Below, piece by piece: positions 34,000-43,532 of a stretch of DNA of 64,000 bases. Location of the stretch: the NCBI RefSeq assembly GCF_009674625.1, contig NZ_WKJQ01000001.1, forward strand, positions 1,612,001-1,676,000. The letters are read 5' to 3'. Below the pieces are notes generated by a model. That model did no database searches. It was not told where the DNA came from and was given only the letters and a program-made list of their open reading frames with translations. Positions within the stretch are counted from its first letter, which is position 1. Each line of letters starts with the position of its first letter. The position numbers were made by a program, and so were the translations under genes. The stretch comes from Haloferax marinum. GTDB taxonomy: Archaea > Halobacteriota > Halobacteria > Halobacteriales > Haloferacaceae.

Positions 34000-34176
34000 A
34001 TGCTCGACGAGCGCCGCGTCCGCCTCACCGAACGGGACGCGATGGAGATGGGAATACGGTGTCCGAACTGTGCCACGTACACGTCGTTCGGTGACATCCT
34101 CGCGACGGGGCAGTGTCGTGGCGGGTGGAAAGGATGTCACACCGAACTGAGCCTCGACCTCGTGATAGGAGACTAA
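34000..34176 (+). CDS. Small zinc-finger protein
   Basis: A 58-residue protein from ATG 34000. Four candidate ligands, CPNC and CRGGWKGCH (two Cys plus His), form a zinc ribbon: MGIRCPNCATYTSFGDILATG followed by QCRGGWKGCHTELSLDLVIGD. A TATA-like ccttatctc lies 28 nt upstream (33966-33974). Function unknown; similar mini-proteins are typical of haloarchaea. Confidence 0.75.
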   Translation: MLDERRVRLTERDAMEMGIRCPNCATYTSFGDILATGQCRGGWKGCHTELSLDLVIGD

Positions 34177-34284
34177 CCGCAGGTCACGTCCGGTCGGCTA
34201 TGGATGGACAACAGCGAGCGAAGCGACCGGTGAACCTGTCTTACTGTCGCGACCGTGCCCCGCGAGAACGGAAGAAAAACGTGC

Positions 34285-35058
34285 TCAGTCGTCGAGCGGT
34301 TCGGCGAACGCGAACCGCGGCTTCACGTCGGTGATGCGAACGCGCGGCGTGTCTCCTTCTTCCACACCGGAGACGAAGACGGTGAAGTCCTCTACTTTGG
34401 CGATACCGTCGCCTTCACTGCCGACGTCGATGATTTCGACGTCGAGTTCGTCGCCCTTGCGGACCGGTGCAGTGAGGAAGTGCTTGCCGACGAGATACTG
34501 CTCGGACGAACTGTCACGGGAGGCCTGTGGCCGAATCGACCGGACGTACTGGAACTCTGTTTCCATGTCGGCGCGGAAGTCCGCGAGGTCCTGCCCGTCG
34601 AACACCTTCACCGCGAAGTCGCCGCCAGTCGCGAGGAGTTCCTGTGCGACTTCGAACGCCTGTCGAGCGAGGTAGACCGAGCGAGCGTGGTCCAGCGAGT
34701 ACTCGCCGGTCATGTTCGGTGCCATGTCGGAGACGACGGCGTCGGCACCGCGTTCGCCGACGATGGCTTTCAGTTCGTCTTTCGTCTCGTCTTCGGTCAT
34801 GTCGCCGCGGATGGTCTCGACGTTGTGCAGGTCGAGGCCACGGATTCGCTGGAGGTCCACACCGACGACTTTGCCGTTGGCTTTGACCCGTTCGGAGGCG
34901 ACCTGTAGCCACCCGCCGGGGGCGGCACCGAGGTCGACGACCGTGTTACCGGGGCCGAACAACCCGACTTCCTCGTCGAGTTGTTTGAGTTTGTAGGCCG
35001 AGCGGGCGCGATAGCCCTCCTGTTTGGCCTTGTTGTAGTAGTGGTCTTTTCGTGCCAT
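34285..35058 (-). CDS. rlmE: 23S rRNA (uridine-2'-O-)-methyltransferase with TRAM domain
   Basis: A 257-residue FtsJ-family methyltransferase. Motif I is TVVDLGAAPGGWLQVA, the K-D-K-E tetrad is seen around VVSDMAPNMTGEY and DFAVKVFDGQD. Residues about 195-257 form a TRAM RNA-binding domain (KGDELDVEIIDVGSEGDGIAKVEDF), a typical archaeal addition. It methylates 23S rRNA, using SAM. It is not in an operon with its neighbours. Confidence 0.94.
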   Translation of the reverse strand: MARKDHYYNKAKQEGYRARSAYKLKQLDEEVGLFGPGNTVVDLGAAPGGWLQVASERVKANGKVVGVDLQRIRGLDLHNVETIRGDMTEDETKDELKAIVGERGADAVVSDMAPNMTGEYSLDHARSVYLARQAFEVAQELLATGGDFAVKVFDGQDLADFRADMETEFQYVRSIRPQASRDSSSEQYLVGKHFLTAPVRKGDELDVEIIDVGSEGDGIAKVEDFTVFVSGVEEGDTPRVRITDVKPRFAFAEPLDD

Positions 35059-35153
35059 GGTTCGTTGCGGGTCAGTAGCGTATCAGGCCGTATACCGCCT
35101 TCGGCTTTGGTTTCCGGCCGTGCGAACGGTGAGTACACACGGTCAGCAGGCGC

Positions 35154-35585
35154 TCACGCCTCACCGACGAGTTCGTCGAACAGCGCGGCGACGCGGCCTT
35201 CGATATCGTCTCGAATCGCCCGAACCTCGTCGAGTGGCCGTCCGTCGGGGTCGTCGAGGTCCCAGTCGCGGGCGTCACCGCGCCACGTCATGGGGCAGAT
35301 ACCCTCCGCCGAACAACCCATCGTGACGACGATATCCACGTCCATAATCTCGTCGTGGCCGATTGCGCGGGGCGTCTCGTCTGCGAGGGCGAACCCCTTC
35401 TCACCCATCACCTCGACCACTTCGTCGTGGACGTGGTCGGCGGGGTCGGTGCCGCCGGTGACGACGTCGATTCGGTCGCTCACGTCGCGTTCGTCACGCT
35501 CGCGCCGAGCGAAGGCCGTCGCCATCTGACTCCGGCCGGCGTTCTGGACACAGACGAAGGCGACACGAGTCGGGTTTTTCGTCAT
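35154..35585 (-). CDS. arsC: Arsenate reductase / low-molecular-weight phosphatase-like protein
   Basis: A 143-residue protein with the LMW-PTPase loop FVCVQNAGRSQMA (Cys12, Arg18) and a second cysteine pair in VVTMGCSAEGICPM, the triple-Cys arrangement of thioredoxin-linked arsenate reductases. It reduces arsenate to arsenite. Divergent from pcn. A TATA-like element (ctcatatgtc on the minus strand) is about 27 nt upstream of its ATG at 35585. No ars operon genes are adjacent. Confidence 0.85.
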   Translation of the reverse strand: MTKNPTRVAFVCVQNAGRSQMATAFARRERDERDVSDRIDVVTGGTDPADHVHDEVVEVMGEKGFALADETPRAIGHDEIMDVDIVVTMGCSAEGICPMTWRGDARDWDLDDPDGRPLDEVRAIRDDIEGRVAALFDELVGEA

Positions 35586-35712
35586 GTATGAGTGGTTGAC
35601 CAATCAGACATATGAGTGCGTCGAAGCCGGATACTGCTGTTTTCGGCAGTTTGGCTATTTTTCATGGGTTGCCAATGGTACTCGTGGTGAGACGTCAGGA
35701 GACGACAGACCG

Positions 35713-35752
35713 TTCGGGTGGTGTCGTGATTCTTCGGGTGGTGTCACGACTC
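35713..35752. repeat. Two tandem 20-bp direct repeats upstream of pcn
   Basis: Units ttcgggtggtgtcgtgattc (35713-35732) and ttcgggtggtgtcacgactc (35733-35752) differ at three positions. They end about 60 nt before the pcn TATA box. Confidence 0.8.
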
Positions 35753-35810
35753 ACAGGCTACGCACGCGAGAGGGCGCGCGGGAACATCATATGGCTAGTC
35801 CAAATCAGGA

Positions 35811-35820
35811 GTATTTTTAA
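35811..35820 (+). promoter_or_regulatory. TATA box of pcn
   Basis: The string gtatttttaa is centred about 29 nt before ATG 35845, the clearest core promoter in the window. Confidence 0.6.
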
Positions 35821-35844
35821 GACCGCTGTCGTACGAATGCGCAT

Positions 35845-36588
35845 ATGTTCAAGGCCATCGTGAGTGCCGCGACGCTCCGGGACGCCCTCGACTCAGTGAG
35901 CGTCCTTGTCGACGAGTGTAAGATTCGACTCAACGAGGAGGACCTCTCGATCCGCGCTGTCGACCCCGCGAACGTCGGCATGGTGGACCTCACGCTCGAC
36001 GCTGCAGCGTTCGAATCCTACGAGGCAGACGGCGGTGTCATCGGTGTCAACCTCTCCCGACTCGAAGAAGTCGCCGGCATGGCAGGGGCAGGCGACCTCA
36101 TCCACCTCACACTCGACGAGGAGACGCGCAAACTCAACATCCGCATCGACGGACTCTCGTACACGCTCGCGCTCATCGACCCTGACTCGATTCGCCAGGA
36201 ACCGGACATTCCGGACCTCGACCTCCCGGCGAACATCGTCCTCGAAGGAACGCACCTCGACCGCGGTATCAAGGCGGCCGACATGGTTTCGGACCACATC
36301 CGTCTCCGCGTCGCCAGCGCCGAAGAGACGTTCCACATCGAAGCAGAAGGCGACACCGACGACGTGGACCTCTCGCTGCCCCCGTCTGACCTCATCAGCA
36401 TCGAGGCCGGCGACGCAGACTCGCTGTTCTCGCTCGACTACCTCAAGGACATGAACAAGGCGATTCCGTCCGACGCCGAGGTCACCGTCGAACTCGGAGA
36501 GGAGTTCCCTGTCAAGCTTCACTACCAGATTGCAGAGGGCATGGGCACCATCACGTACATGCTCGCCCCGCGCATCCAGAGCGACTAA
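35845..36588 (+). CDS. pcn: DNA polymerase sliding clamp (PCNA)
   Basis: A 247-residue PCNA with two similar halves. Family features: [38 protein letters not shown], the interdomain connector region [21 protein letters not shown] and the C-terminal LAPRIQSD. It forms a homotrimer and is loaded by RFC; two RFC small subunits are in this window. The promoter is very clear, and an odd tandem repeat lies upstream. Confidence 0.97.
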   Translation: MFKAIVSAATLRDALDSVSVLVDECKIRLNEEDLSIRAVDPANVGMVDLTLDAAAFESYEADGGVIGVNLSRLEEVAGMAGAGDLIHLTLDEETRKLNIRIDGLSYTLALIDPDSIRQEPDIPDLDLPANIVLEGTHLDRGIKAADMVSDHIRLRVASAEETFHIEAEGDTDDVDLSLPPSDLISIEAGDADSLFSLDYLKDMNKAIPSDAEVTVELGEEFPVKLHYQIAEGMGTITYMLAPRIQSD

Positions 36589-36720
36589 CGAGACGTCCCA
36601 GCGGCGTCACACACTCCTTCGATTTCGAGACCTGCGAGCGGTTGCTCTCTGAGGGTTCGCTCGGTCTGAGTCGAAATCTCTCGTCACGTAATCGCCCGCA
36701 GAGCGGCGAGAATCCCCCGC

Positions 36721-38409
36721 TCAGTTCGCTCCTGGGTCCCCGTCCAACAGACACCAGTGCGGCAGTCGAATCGTCGCCGTCGTCCCATCGTCGACGTGGA
36801 ACGTCAGTTGGCCGCCGAGTGCGTCCACGGTCCATCGGACCGCCCACAGTCCGAGCCCACTCCCGTGTTTGAGCGGTGACTCACCGCCCTCTTCGACGAC
36901 TGTCCGTTCGTAATCGGGGACACCGGGGCCGTCGTCGCTGACGCTGACGAGCAGGTCTGTGTCTGCCTCGCGGACCGTGACGCGAACCGTCGTGTCGTCG
37001 TCACCGTGTTCGAAGGCGTTCTCGACGAGTTCGCGGACGAGGAGTTTGGCCGCCGGTTCGCTGCCAGCGACGACCAGTGAGTCGGGAGTATCGACGGTGA
37101 CTGTTCCGGCGTCGAACTCGTCGGCGACGTTCTGAACGCACGTTCGAACCGTCTCAGAGACGTCGAACTGCCCGCCGGCGTCGATGCCGGCCATCACGCG
37201 TTCGACCGACCGTGCCTTCTCTCCGAGTGAGAGCAGGTCGTTCGACCGACTTCGGATGGTCTCTGTGATATCGCGGTCGTCCGCTGGGAGGCGGTCAGAG
37301 ACCATGTCGGCGTAGCCGATGACCACGGTCATGTCGTTTCGGAGGTTGTGCCGAAGGACGCGGTTCAACACCTCTAACCGTTGGCGCCGCCGGACGCGAC
37401 CGGTCACGTCCGACACACTCACCGTCCAACCGAGTCGGCGCTCGTGTTGGTCTGTGACCGGTGAAATCGTGATTTCGTACGTTCGGCGACGGCGGTCGAC
37501 GGTCACGTCCACGAACTGACGTTCGTCGTCGATATCGACGCCCGGAAGGACCGTCGAGAGCGGGTCGAACAACACCGACCCGATGTCGAAGTCGAGAAGC
37601 GACCGCGCAGCGGCGTTGGCGTCGACGATGCGGTTCTCGCGGTCGATGACGAGGATACCGACTGCCACGTCGTCGATGGCGGCCCGCCTGCCCAGTCGCC
37701 CCGTCGCCGGCGAGAGGCCGAACAGTTGGAACCGATAGAGTGCGTAGCCGAACGTGACACCCGTCACCGAGAGGGCGATGGGCGTGAAGTTCACCATGGG
37801 AAGCGGGCCGAGTCCGAAGGTGTGTGTGACGTGGGCGACTGTCGGCGCAATCGACCCGATGGCGAGTGCGACGGCCTGCTCGCGGTAGCGAGAGAGGCGC
37901 TCCATGAGCATGCCGACGATGAGAACGATACCGGTGCCGATGATGACGTATCCGTAGACTGCGTGGACGTAGTACCAGAGATTCGGTTCGAACTGAACCG
38001 TCGCCGCACCGAAGACCGGAACGACCTGGTAGTTCGACCAGACGAGTCCGTGAACCGGGTTCGTCACGAGTGCGACGGCAGTGACTGCGGGAAACAAGAA
38101 CAGTCCGACGACGAGGCGACGTGAGGCGAGTTCACCGCGCCCGGTGTACGCCAGCGAGAAGGCGAGCCACGCCGGTGCGATGATTCCCTGTGCGATTTCG
38201 ATAGGGAGTTGATACCAGACTCGAAGACTCGGGTCGAACGTCACGAGCGCGGACGCGTACGACCCCGCCCACAACGTCGCAGCGAACAGCAGAACCGACA
38301 GCCACCTCGACCCCGGTTCGGTCCCCTCGTACCACGCCACGATTCCGATAGATCCGGAGACCGCGGCCGCAATGACGCAGAGGACGACGAGGGGTGAGAC
38401 CGAAAGCAC
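36721..38409 (-). CDS. Membrane histidine kinase with seven-helix N-terminus and PAS
   Basis: A 562-residue protein. Seven hydrophobic segments fill about the first 225 residues, similar to the histidine-kinase 7TM sensor module (SGSIGIVAWYEGTEPGSRW, AWLAFSLAYTGRGELASRR, FGYALYRFQLFGLSPATGR). A PAS domain (IDDVAVGILVIDRENRIVDANAAARSLL) follows, then the phospho-acceptor His354 in LNRVLRHNLRNDMTVV and an ATPase domain (ELVENAFEHG, DDGPGVPDYE, GSGLGLWAVRW). The ligand is not known. No response regulator is adjacent. Confidence 0.9.
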   Translation of the reverse strand: MLSVSPLVVLCVIAAAVSGSIGIVAWYEGTEPGSRWLSVLLFAATLWAGSYASALVTFDPSLRVWYQLPIEIAQGIIAPAWLAFSLAYTGRGELASRRLVVGLFLFPAVTAVALVTNPVHGLVWSNYQVVPVFGAATVQFEPNLWYYVHAVYGYVIIGTGIVLIVGMLMERLSRYREQAVALAIGSIAPTVAHVTHTFGLGPLPMVNFTPIALSVTGVTFGYALYRFQLFGLSPATGRLGRRAAIDDVAVGILVIDRENRIVDANAAARSLLDFDIGSVLFDPLSTVLPGVDIDDERQFVDVTVDRRRRTYEITISPVTDQHERRLGWTVSVSDVTGRVRRRQRLEVLNRVLRHNLRNDMTVVIGYADMVSDRLPADDRDITETIRSRSNDLLSLGEKARSVERVMAGIDAGGQFDVSETVRTCVQNVADEFDAGTVTVDTPDSLVVAGSEPAAKLLVRELVENAFEHGDDDTTVRVTVREADTDLLVSVSDDGPGVPDYERTVVEEGGESPLKHGSGLGLWAVRWTVDALGGQLTFHVDDGTTATIRLPHWCLLDGDPGAN

Positions 38410-38464
38410 GGGTATGACTCTGCGTGTGCCGGCCTAACGTTTACGGGACTAGACGCTCAGATGG

Positions 38465-39829
38465 TCACTCGACGGCCGTCCGGGGTCGTCGCGCGAGCGA
38501 CGCGAGGATGTAGACGACGGGGACGATGAGGATGGCCCCGACGACGAACGGCGACCAGTAGGTGAGGACGTAGAGTGCGGCCATCGAAGGCGGGCCAATC
38601 GTCCGCCCGAGACTCCCTGCCCCCTGCGTGACGCCGAACGCGTTCCCTTGCATGTCTGCGGACGCAGACGTGGAGACGAGGGTCGAAAGCGAGACGTTCA
38701 GCATCCCGTTTCCGAACGACAACAGCGCCCCGACCAACAGGAGTGCGAGGAGTTCGGGCGTGAACCACGCCGGCCCGCCGACGTCCGGGAGAAACTGCCC
38801 GATGTCGGGTGAGAAGGGCAAGAGAGCGAGCGAGAGCATGAGGCCGAACGCGCCCACGACGGCGAGTATCCGCTCGGAGTAGCGCCGCGCGAGCTGTCCG
38901 ACGACGACGCCCTGATTCAGCGTTCCGAGGAGGCCGATGTACGTCAGAAACAGCGCCGTCTCCGTCTCGCCGTAGCCGTAGATGTCCGCCGCGAAGGGGA
39001 TGAACATGACCTGTACCCCCGAGAACGCCACCGAGACGACGAAAAAGGAGACGACGAGGCCTCGGAGGTTGTCGTCGCCCAGCGCGTCGCGGAACTGCGT
39101 CACGAGTGACGTCGTAGACCCCCCGGCGGGTGCGCGTTGTCTGTCGGGTTCGCGGAGGAAGACGAACGCGAACAGGAGACTGACGAGACTCAGCGCGGCG
39201 GCGGTGAAACTCGGCAGCGAAAAACGCGTCGCTGGAACGAAGGCGGGGAACACGTCGCGGGCGGCGGTGACGACTGGGTCTGACGCCATGAGGCCGCCGA
39301 TTGCCGGCCCGAAGATGAACCCGAGACTGAACGACGCACCGATGAGTCCGAGCGCACCGGCGCGGCGCTCCGGCGGCGTGATGTCTGCGATGTACGCCTG
39401 TGCAGTGGCGATGTTCCCGCCCATCGCACCCGCGAGCATTCGAGACGTAAACAGCGTCGCCACCGCGAGGGCAGTCCCGAACAGTACGTCGATTTCGCCC
39501 GCGAGGCCGAAGACGGTCCACGCGAGGACGCTCCCGACGAGCGAGAGCATGATGACGGGACGCCGGCCACGCTGGTCGGAGATTCGACCCAGAATCGGTG
39601 CGAAGAGGAACTGCATAATCGAGTACGACGCCGCCAGAAACCCGATGAACACGTCGCTGACGCCGAAACTCCGGACGTAGAACGGGAGAATCGGGATGAC
39701 GACGCCGAACCCGAGCAGGTCGATGAAGACGATGGCGATGACGACTGCCAGCGCACGTCTGGCGCCACTGTCCGCCGAATCCGACGGTGGAGACGCCGCA
39801 GAAGCAGTGGCCGACTCGGGTGTACTCAC
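38465..39829 (-). CDS. MFS transporter, drug-efflux-like (TetA group)
   Basis: A 454-residue twelve-helix transporter. The MFS signature between helices 2 and 3 is LGRISDQRGRRPVIMLS, and helix 5 holds GASFSLGFIFGPAIGGL, the antiporter motif C. Likely a proton-coupled exporter of unknown substrate. The gene is minus-strand, with the 26-bp repeats upstream separating it from the gene at 39976. Confidence 0.85.
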   Translation of the reverse strand: MSTPESATASAASPPSDSADSGARRALAVVIAIVFIDLLGFGVVIPILPFYVRSFGVSDVFIGFLAASYSIMQFLFAPILGRISDQRGRRPVIMLSLVGSVLAWTVFGLAGEIDVLFGTALAVATLFTSRMLAGAMGGNIATAQAYIADITPPERRAGALGLIGASFSLGFIFGPAIGGLMASDPVVTAARDVFPAFVPATRFSLPSFTAAALSLVSLLFAFVFLREPDRQRAPAGGSTTSLVTQFRDALGDDNLRGLVVSFFVVSVAFSGVQVMFIPFAADIYGYGETETALFLTYIGLLGTLNQGVVVGQLARRYSERILAVVGAFGLMLSLALLPFSPDIGQFLPDVGGPAWFTPELLALLLVGALLSFGNGMLNVSLSTLVSTSASADMQGNAFGVTQGAGSLGRTIGPPSMAALYVLTYWSPFVVGAILIVPVVYILASLARRPRTAVE

Positions 39830-39899
39830 GACTCACCAGACGTGCGACAAATCCGTAACCATTGCGCCCAGGGAGTGGTCGGACACCTCGCTGAGGAAG

Positions 39900-39977
39900 A
39901 AAAGCGACGTCGAACGAGGGCAGACAGGTGCGACGTCCGACGAAGGCAGGTAGGTGCGACGTCCGACGAAGGCAGTC
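39900..39977. repeat. Three-unit 26-bp tandem repeat
   Basis: Units 39926-39951 and 39952-39977 (each beginning aggtgcgacgtccgacgaag) are nearly identical; a diverged unit with the same period precedes them at 39900-39925. The last unit runs into the stop codon of the gene at 39976. Confidence 0.85.
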
Positions 39978-40569
39978 AGGCCCGATAGCGGTCGATGATG
40001 CGCTTCGCCGAGGTGGCTTTCTCTTTCCACCCGTAGCCTGCCTCGTAGACGTGGCGTTTCTTCTCGACGAGTTCCGCCGGCGTCGCCTCTTCGAACCCGC
40101 CGCGGTCCCACGTTCCCGTCTCGCGAAGCCAGTTCACCACGTTCTCGCGGGTCTCGGGCCACGAGAGGCCGACCATCTCGTACCACGCAATCATGGCGAA
40201 GACGGCGTTGTCGTGACACCCAGGGACGCTGCCGTACGTAAACAGCGTCCGCATCGGTTCGTGTGTCGGTTCGGACACTTCTTCTCTGAACTCTTCTGCG
40301 GTGAGCAGGCGGAGGACGCCCGACTTGGCCTCCGAAATCCGGTCGTCGCGCTTGAGTCGAGAGAGCGCGGACTGCTGGAGTGCACCCCACTCGCCCGGTG
40401 CCTCACGGCGAAGCGTCTCTTCGTCACACGGCCCGCCAGTGAGGACGGAGACGATATCGACGTAGGCGCGTTCGACGTCGACCCACGGCGTTCCCTCGAA
40501 CTGACAGTCGGCGTCGTGGAGACTCGTCGTCGCGCGACAATCCGGGCACGGATAGTCGAAATGCGGCAC
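39976..40569 (-). CDS. Conserved haloarchaeal zinc-binding protein, unknown function
   Basis: A 197-residue protein with N-terminal HFDYPCPDCRATT plus HDADC, a probable zinc knuckle, then helical segments (VERAYVDIVSVLTGG, LSRLKRDDRISEAKSGVLRLLTAEEFREEV) resembling a winged helix, and a charged C-terminus. It is divergent from priL, with starts about 125 nt apart, which may point to a replication-related role, but nothing in the sequence proves that. Confidence 0.65.
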   Translation of the reverse strand: MPHFDYPCPDCRATTSLHDADCQFEGTPWVDVERAYVDIVSVLTGGPCDEETLRREAPGEWGALQQSALSRLKRDDRISEAKSGVLRLLTAEEFREEVSEPTHEPMRTLFTYGSVPGCHDNAVFAMIAWYEMVGLSWPETRENVVNWLRETGTWDRGGFEEATPAELVEKKRHVYEAGYGWKEKATSAKRIIDRYRA

Positions 40570-40694
40570 GTGAGAGGGTGAGGACGCGGTCGGTAATAGG
40601 TGGTGTGATGCGTCGCTGGAGCGCGACCGCAGCGACGGGTGGGGCCACCGGGGAATTCGTCGCGTTTATCGGGTATCACCCGGAACGTGGCGGT

Positions 40695-41798
40695 ATGCGG
40701 ATGCGCCCGCTCCACGCACGATACCCGTTCTTCGCCGCCGCGAGAGACGCGGTTGAATCGGCAGACGTGGCTATCGCGACGCTCGTCGCCGAGGACGCCC
40801 CAGCGGTCGAGCGTGGGGTCGAGCGCGTCGAACGCGCCCTCATGGAGGGCACCGTCGAAGCCGAGTCGCCCTACTCGTGGGACACCGAGTCCGAACTCCT
40901 GTCGTACCCCATCTCTCGCATCATCGTCTCGCTCGTCGAGACGCCTGCGGCAGTCGACAAGTACGCCCGCGCCGAGGCAGACACGGCCTACGAACGCATG
41001 CTCGCGGACTTCGACGCCGGCGACGACGACGTCAACAGCGACGCCCGCGCGACGCTCGACGACTTCCTCCGAGAGTTCGACCTCGTCGGCGAGGTTCGAG
41101 CAGAACCGGCCGACAACAGACGTCGCGGCCCGTCACATTACTGGGTCGACGTCGGCCCGTACCTCACCTACTCAGACCCCGACTGGGGCGACCACTGGCG
41201 ACTCGTCAATCGCGCGCTCGTCGATGGCGCGGTTCGTGTCGCCCGTGAGGAACTCTACGAACTACTCAGAGAGGCGACCCGACGCCGTGTCGCCGACGGC
41301 CTGCCGTTTTCGGTCCGCGGAAGCGACGCTGGCGACCAACTCGCGTCGGCACTCCAACCGCACGTCGAGCGCCTCCGAAATCTGCTCTCGGACCGCGGCG
41401 CAGTCAACGTCGTCTACACCGACTCGGTCGACCCCGACCACTTCCCACCGTGTATCAGCGCTCTCTTGACGCAGGCACAGGCGGGCGAGGACCTGTCGAC
41501 CGAGGCGGCGTTCACGCTCGCGGCGTTCCTCGTCGGCGTCGGCCTCGACCCCGAAGAAGTCGGTGGTGTCGTCGGAGAGACGCACGCAGAGGCACTGAAG
41601 ACGCGCGCGACGATTCTCGCGGACTCCAGCGGGTCGCAGTACGCGCCGCCGACCTGCGAGACGATGCAGGCGTACGACCTCTGTGTGAACCGCGACGACC
41701 GATGCGACACGATTTCTCACCCGCTCATCTACTACGAGACGGCCACGAAGGACGCCGCCGCCAGCGACGCCGACGCGGCGACCGGCGAAGCCAACTGA
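40695..41798 (+). CDS. priL: DNA primase large subunit
   Basis: A 367-residue archaeal PriL. Family marks are the N-terminal MRMRPLHARYPFFAAARDAV, the central IRPDS-free helical domain, and four cysteines near the C-terminus: one in HFPPCISAL and three in APPTCETMQAYDLCVNRDDRCDTI, the expected [4Fe-4S] ligands. Together with PriS it synthesises RNA primers. Start ATG 40695 was chosen; a longer frame to 40578 has no support. Confidence 0.93.
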   Translation: MRMRPLHARYPFFAAARDAVESADVAIATLVAEDAPAVERGVERVERALMEGTVEAESPYSWDTESELLSYPISRIIVSLVETPAAVDKYARAEADTAYERMLADFDAGDDDVNSDARATLDDFLREFDLVGEVRAEPADNRRRGPSHYWVDVGPYLTYSDPDWGDHWRLVNRALVDGAVRVAREELYELLREATRRRVADGLPFSVRGSDAGDQLASALQPHVERLRNLLSDRGAVNVVYTDSVDPDHFPPCISALLTQAQAGEDLSTEAAFTLAAFLVGVGLDPEEVGGVVGETHAEALKTRATILADSSGSQYAPPTCETMQAYDLCVNRDDRCDTISHPLIYYETATKDAAASDADAATGEAN

Positions 41799-41883
41799 GA
41801 GCGAGCGCTGTCGCTCTGTGGCGACTGGGTCGCGACGGCGCACGCCGGTGAAACCGTCACCGAGCGCGTCGCCGAGAAGTAGT

Positions 41884-42087
41884 TCAGGACGAACGAGAGA
41901 GCCAGACGCCGATTCCTGCCATCACGAGCACGAACGCCGTGATAGCACCCACGAGTGCGAGGCCGCCCGTAGCGGCCAGTCCACCTTGGTTGAAGGTCGC
42001 ACCGATGCCGACGATGAGGGCGATAAACACCCCGACCGCGACCATGGAGACGACGATCTTCCGACGCATCTCCGCTTCGATAGCCAT
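41884..42087 (-). CDS. Two-helix small membrane protein (DUF7472-like)
   Basis: A 67-residue protein: a charged N-terminus MAIEAEMRRKIVV, one helix SMVAVGVFIALIVGIGATFN, a short Gly-rich loop and a second helix ALVGAITAFVLVMAGIGVWL. Function unknown. Located downstream of priL, convergent with it; family number from memory. Confidence 0.6.
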   Translation of the reverse strand: MAIEAEMRRKIVVSMVAVGVFIALIVGIGATFNQGGLAATGGLALVGAITAFVLVMAGIGVWLSRSS

Positions 42088-42211
42088 GCGACGACGTATC
42101 CGCGGCCATTCTAAAAGGTCTTCGATGGGTCGATGACCGACGAGAGCCACTCACACGGTCGATTTCCCCACAGAACGAGGGTTTAGGTCGCTTCGGCGCC
42201 TATTTTCACCG

Positions 42212-42952
42212 ATGGAAGGCCCCCAGTCGCCGCACGGCGCGGGGGACATCCACCGCACCACCATGACGCACATCGCACACACACCCGCGTCGACTCGCCG
42301 CCCGGTGCGCCGCAAGACCACACTCCCCGCCGATGGGTTGACAGGCCGCGCACGTCGCGCTCGAGTCGAACCGATGGCCGTCCGTCCGCTTCGTGACGGT
42401 CGGTACGTCGTCGAGACGGAGGGCGGTACCTACGTCGTCGACGTCGAAGCCCGGAGCTGTACCTGCCCAGACAACGCCATCCGGCACGCTCGCTGCAAGC
42501 ACCTCCGCCGCGTCGCGATCGAGATTACGACCGGCCTGGTTCCGCCGCCGGGTCGCCGACGCGCCACCTGCGCTGTCTGTGGGGACGACACGTTCGTCCC
42601 GATGGACGCTCGCGGCCCACAACTCTGCCGCGAACACGAACACCACCCTGGTGACCTCGTCCACGACAGAGAGTCCGGAAGCCTGCTCGTCGTCACGCGC
42701 GCACTCCACGCTCGCGCCGACGAGACACCGACGGAGACGGGGAAACTCGTCTCCGAGTACGAGAGCAATCTGGAGTACGGCGACCACGAACCGGTCTTCG
42801 AGGCCGTCTACCTCGGGTCGCTCCCGGTCGACGTCGGCCTCTCGGACCTCGGCGGGTTGCAGGCGTACCGCTTCCCGTCTTCACGTCTCAGTCGCGTCGA
42901 ACAGGGGTTCGTCGGGCCGCGCTCGCTCGGTGAGCGTCTCGCTCGCGCCTGA
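42212..42952 (+). CDS. SWIM zinc-finger protein
   Basis: A 246-residue protein. The SWIM motif CxCxnCxH is CTCPDNAIRHARCKH in the middle, preceded by a strand DGRYVVETEGGTYVVDVEA, and a second Cys cluster (CAVCGDDTFVPMDARGPQLC) follows. Haloarchaeal SWIM proteins accompany recombination and repair genes; the neighbouring hjc and priL agree. Start at 42212 is the longest; 42263 (MTHIAHTP) is possible because the first 17 residues are unconserved-looking. Confidence 0.8.
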   Translation: MEGPQSPHGAGDIHRTTMTHIAHTPASTRRPVRRKTTLPADGLTGRARRARVEPMAVRPLRDGRYVVETEGGTYVVDVEARSCTCPDNAIRHARCKHLRRVAIEITTGLVPPPGRRRATCAVCGDDTFVPMDARGPQLCREHEHHPGDLVHDRESGSLLVVTRALHARADETPTETGKLVSEYESNLEYGDHEPVFEAVYLGSLPVDVGLSDLGGLQAYRFPSSRLSRVEQGFVGPRSLGERLARA

Positions 42953-42981
42953 GTCGAACGCGAAAACAGTCGTTCAGTCGT

Positions 42982-43410
42982 TCAGTCGTCCGCGTCGCCG
43001 AGTCGCGTCTGTTTCGGCCCGCCGACGAACGAGTCGAAATGTTCGCCCTCCGCCAGCGCCGTCTCTTTTTTCACGCGGTAGTTCCCGCCGTCGGTCACGT
43101 AGAGGTCGCCGGGGTGGAAGAAGTACCAGTCCTCGCGGTCGAATCGGACCGCAATACGCGCTTTCGCGCCGAAGTTCTGTGAGAAGTAGATGAGCGCTTC
43201 GACCTCTTCGCCGTCGAGATAGATTGGCCGCCCGCTGGACGCTTTGGCCTCGATGGCGTAGAACACCTCACCGTTGCCCGCAAGTACGTCTGGGAGTTCG
43301 CGCGTCGTCGCGCTTCCCGACGCAGGGGCACGCATCACCGCGAACCCGGCCTCGTCGAGGGCGTTGACGAGTTCGCGTTCGCGTCGGTCGCCCTTTCTGT
43401 TCGAAGACAT
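42982..43410 (-). CDS. hjc: Holliday junction resolvase Hjc
   Basis: A 142-residue archaeal resolvase. The nuclease core has [28 protein letters not shown], the metal-binding ELPDVLAGN and [11 protein letters not shown], and a following beta strand. It cleaves four-way junctions during recombination. The start MSSNRKGD was chosen. It is divergent from the histidine kinase at 43533 and transcribed opposite to the SWIM gene. Confidence 0.93.
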   Translation of the reverse strand: MSSNRKGDRRERELVNALDEAGFAVMRAPASGSATTRELPDVLAGNGEVFYAIEAKASSGRPIYLDGEEVEALIYFSQNFGAKARIAVRFDREDWYFFHPGDLYVTDGGNYRVKKETALAEGEHFDSFVGGPKQTRLGDADD

Positions 43411-43517
43411 GCTCGTGAGTCGGCCGTGGGCGTTCATAAATGGGACGACCACAGACGACGTGGTCGGTCTGGCGAGTGACCTAGCAGTCACCAAAAGGAT
43501 AAGGGAGGTATCAAAAC

Positions 43518-43528
43518 AACAGGAGGTT
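43518..43528 (+). promoter_or_regulatory. Shine-Dalgarno-like sequence for the kinase gene
   Basis: The purine-rich acaggaggttc ends 5 nt before ATG 43533. A canonical Shine-Dalgarno is uncommon among the leaderless genes of this window and supports this start. Confidence 0.5.
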
Positions 43529-43532
43529 CGAG

